Source of the DNA: UBA1081 sp045636025 | GTDB lineage: Bacteria; Bacillota; Clostridia; Oscillospirales; Acutalibacteraceae | Direction of reading: 5' to 3' | NCBI GenBank assembly: GCA_045636025.1 | Contig: JAZTWP010000025.1 | Span: 1-25,197, forward strand | DNA: 25,197 bases | In this document: piece after piece, positions 23,687 through 25,197 of the stretch | Numbering within the stretch: the stretch's first letter is position 1 | Layout of the letters: each line of letters starts with the position of its first letter | Translations under genes and position numbers: made by a program | Notes under the pieces: model-generated | Told to the model about the DNA's origin: nothing | Seen by the model: the letters and a program-made list of their open reading frames with translations, nothing else | Databases searched by the model: none

Positions 23687-24940
23687 TCAAAGTATATCAT
23701 CAACCACAACTGTAAAACCGAATTCTTCAATCGGCTCCGACTCCCAGTCGCGTATAAGTTCAAAATGAACATAGAATTCACCCTGCTTCAGCGGTTTGAT
23801 AACAAAAGTCTGCATTGCAGGTGCACCAACAATTAATTCCTGAGGAGTTTTTCCCGTATTATCAACAGAAGACTCTATTGTTTGGGTAATTTCAATTGCA
23901 TTTTCTTCAGAAACGGTGCATCTCCACAGATATCCGCCACCGGAAGCACTTTTAAGCGGTCCGATTTTATAGGGCTGATTCTGCCATACGGAAATATCTT
24001 TGAATCTGAAATAATCAATTTTTGCAGAAACACGCAGAATCATTCTTGCATCTGCCGCAGTGGTTTTATTGTCAAAATCCACATCAAAGCCGAGAGGATT
24101 TACAATTCTGACGTTTTCAATCTGTGCTGATACACGCAACACGAGTCGTGCATCAGATGCATTTATGTAACCGTCTGCATTTGCATCACCAAGCATCTGC
24201 ACCTGAAGAAAATCACAGTATTTACCCTCAAATTCAAGAGCAAATATATCTCCTCCTGTCACAACATTTCTGTCTTTTCCGTCATGGGGAATAAAAACTA
24301 TTCTGCCTTTACCGTCTGTGCCTGACATCATACTTCTGACCGTTTTAACAGTCACCGTTGAGGCAAGATAAATTATTCCGCTGTTTGCAAGGCTGAATCT
24401 TTTAATATTTCCGTAAACGGGAGGCTGAAAATCAGTCTCAATCACAGGGATTTCATCTTTTTCATAAACCTTGTTGTTTGGCAGATTATTGAAAACTGAA
24501 AGTTCTTCTGTACAATTATCACGGGTAATTCCCTCTGCCCATACGCTGACTGCAGGATCCCCTTTGCTCTTTATCACAAACGAATAAAAACTTGATATTG
24601 TTCCGAACCAGAGCTGTTCGGTGTTGAACTCTGTTCTGTAGCCGGTCGGTGTCTCTGTATGATTTTCGACAAAGAACTCTCTGTATTCACAGGTCAGAAC
24701 TTCTTTATTGCAATCAATGTAAAGCACGATTTTTTCATACCTTACAAAAACATCCTGAACCATAACATTAACATCAACAAGAATTGTTTCTCCGAGAACA
24801 TACTGCTGCCTGTACTTATCGAGAGTACCGATACTGATGTGATTGATATCCTGCCCGTAAACGGCAACCTCTGCCGAACCCACAACAGAAAAACCGAATA
24901 CAAGCACAAGAGCCATCAAAACAGAAATAAATTTCTTCAT
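23687..24940 (-). CDS. Secreted dockerin protein with chagasin-like (I42) C-terminal domain, paralogue 2
   Basis: A 417-residue exported protein. The ATG at 24940 follows AAGGAG by eight bases; an in-frame GTG at 24949 lies in that site and is rejected. The signal peptide is about 1-23. One beta-rich domain (about 30-137, with VLGETILVDVNV and KIVLYIDCNKEVL) and a VYEKDEIPVI linker precede a further region and a dockerin pair at about 250-309: GDANADGYINASDAR (canonical) and FDVDFDNKTTAADAR (loop glycine replaced by Asn). Residues 317-417 carry the I42-like pattern: SGGGYLW, QTFVIKPLKQGEFYVHFEL, and RDWE at the place of chagasin's RPW loop. It is shorter than paralogue 1 by about one N-terminal domain. 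Confidence 0.8.
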   Translation of the reverse strand: MKKFISVLMALVLVFGFSVVGSAEVAVYGQDINHISIGTLDKYRQQYVLGETILVDVNVMVQDVFVRYEKIVLYIDCNKEVLTCEYREFFVENHTETPTGYRTEFNTEQLWFGTISSFYSFVIKSKGDPAVSVWAEGITRDNCTEELSVFNNLPNNKVYEKDEIPVIETDFQPPVYGNIKRFSLANSGIIYLASTVTVKTVRSMMSGTDGKGRIVFIPHDGKDRNVVTGGDIFALEFEGKYCDFLQVQMLGDANADGYINASDARLVLRVSAQIENVRIVNPLGFDVDFDNKTTAADARMILRVSAKIDYFRFKDISVWQNQPYKIGPLKSASGGGYLWRCTVSEENAIEITQTIESSVDNTGKTPQELIVGAPAMQTFVIKPLKQGEFYVHFELIRDWESEPIEEFGFTVVVDDIL

Positions 24941-25029
24941 TTTTATCACTCCTTACACAATTATAACACCGCAAACACCAAAAATGAATACAAAAAAAAG
25001 ATAAAAAATATTTAATATTCTGTTTTAGA

Positions 25030-25056
25030 ATTATAAGCGTTTTTATTTGTTGTAAA
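25030..25056 (-). promoter_or_regulatory. Promoter block of dockerin paralogue 2
   Basis: On the minus strand, TATAAT (25030-25035) and TTTACA (25051-25056) with a 15-base spacer, inside the conserved 56-bp block 25001-25056 shared with paralogue 1. Confidence 0.6.
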
Positions 25057-25094
25057 ATAAACAATAATTTATTCGCAGAAATTAAAATAAAGCT

Positions 25095-25197
25095 TGTAGG
25101 GGCGTTAATCTAACGCCCGCTGCGCAGCAGAACGGCTTTGCCGTTAATTTTCCTTACGGAAAAGCACTTTCGTGCCGGGCGATGAATCATCGCCCCT
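25095..25197. repeat. Longer TGTAGGG-type palindromic element, cut by window end
   Basis: It begins TGTAGGGGCG and contains a series of hairpins: GGGCGTTA/TAACGCCC, CTGCGCAG, AACGGC/GCCGTT, TTCCTTACGGAA, GCACTTTCGTGC and GGGCGATGA/TCATCGCCC. The sequence ends in CGCCCCT, consistent with a CCCCTACA end just outside the window. It occupies the same position upstream of paralogue 2 as the shorter element does upstream of paralogue 1. Confidence 0.65.

Noticed and set aside
25095..25197. CRISPR-like array, given several palindromes in a row
   Set aside because: The palindromes differ from each other and there are no regularly spaced identical repeats with unique spacers.

Overview
The window looks like the chromosome of an anaerobic, endospore-forming Clostridia member, most likely a gut Oscillospiraceae/Ruminococcaceae relative. 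The supporting evidence is a SpoIID homologue, a Prp protease beside an N-terminally extended L27, a T-box leader, a 2[4Fe-4S] ferredoxin, a type III glutamine synthetase and dockerin-bearing secreted proteins. Most of the window is housekeeping DNA. The last 3.4 kb is accessory in character.

Layout. 1-744 (+): end of rplU, prp and rpmA, closed by a terminator. 794-911: a 118-bp inverted-repeat element. 1006-2384 (+): inorganic pyrophosphatase, a TatD-associated-type radical SAM protein and a 58-residue four-cysteine protein with a TTG start. 2385-3365 (-): spoIID. Its probable sigma-E promoter overlaps the divergent citrate synthase promoter. 3503-8618 (+): a tightly spaced run of citrate synthase, an unknown membrane protein, an AEC transporter, holB and ricT. 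8712-8882 (+): ferredoxin, facing the ribosomal operons through back-to-back terminators. 9001-12669 (-): rpmG-secE-nusG-rplK-rplA, then a separately promoted rplJ-rplL with an L10-leader-type attenuator. rpoBC does not follow rplL. 12945-16424 (-): a secreted SGNH/sialate O-acetylesterase-type enzyme and a Gfo/Idh/MocA oxidoreductase. 16608-19391 (-): thrS, preceded by a small three-helix membrane gene and a T-box leader. 19580-21676 (-): glutamine synthetase III, with a terminator-like hairpin in its short leader.

21841-24940 (-) holds the most unusual content: two tandem secreted paralogues. Each has a signal peptide, beta-sandwich-like N-terminal sequence, an internal type I dockerin and a C-terminal domain whose pattern matches the chagasin/I42 family of cysteine-protease inhibitors. 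They share a nearly identical 56-bp promoter block and a nearly identical 62-bp 3' end, while the interiors are strongly diverged. The inference is a family of extracellular inhibitors docked onto a cellulosome-like or cell-surface complex.

Two families of short palindromic intergenic elements are interspersed: AATTCACAATGCA-ended (two copies) and TGTAGGG-ended (two copies of about 78 bp plus a longer variant cut by the window end). In both families paired copies show compensatory changes in their hairpin stems. I saw no tRNA, rRNA, CRISPR array, transposase or prophage gene.
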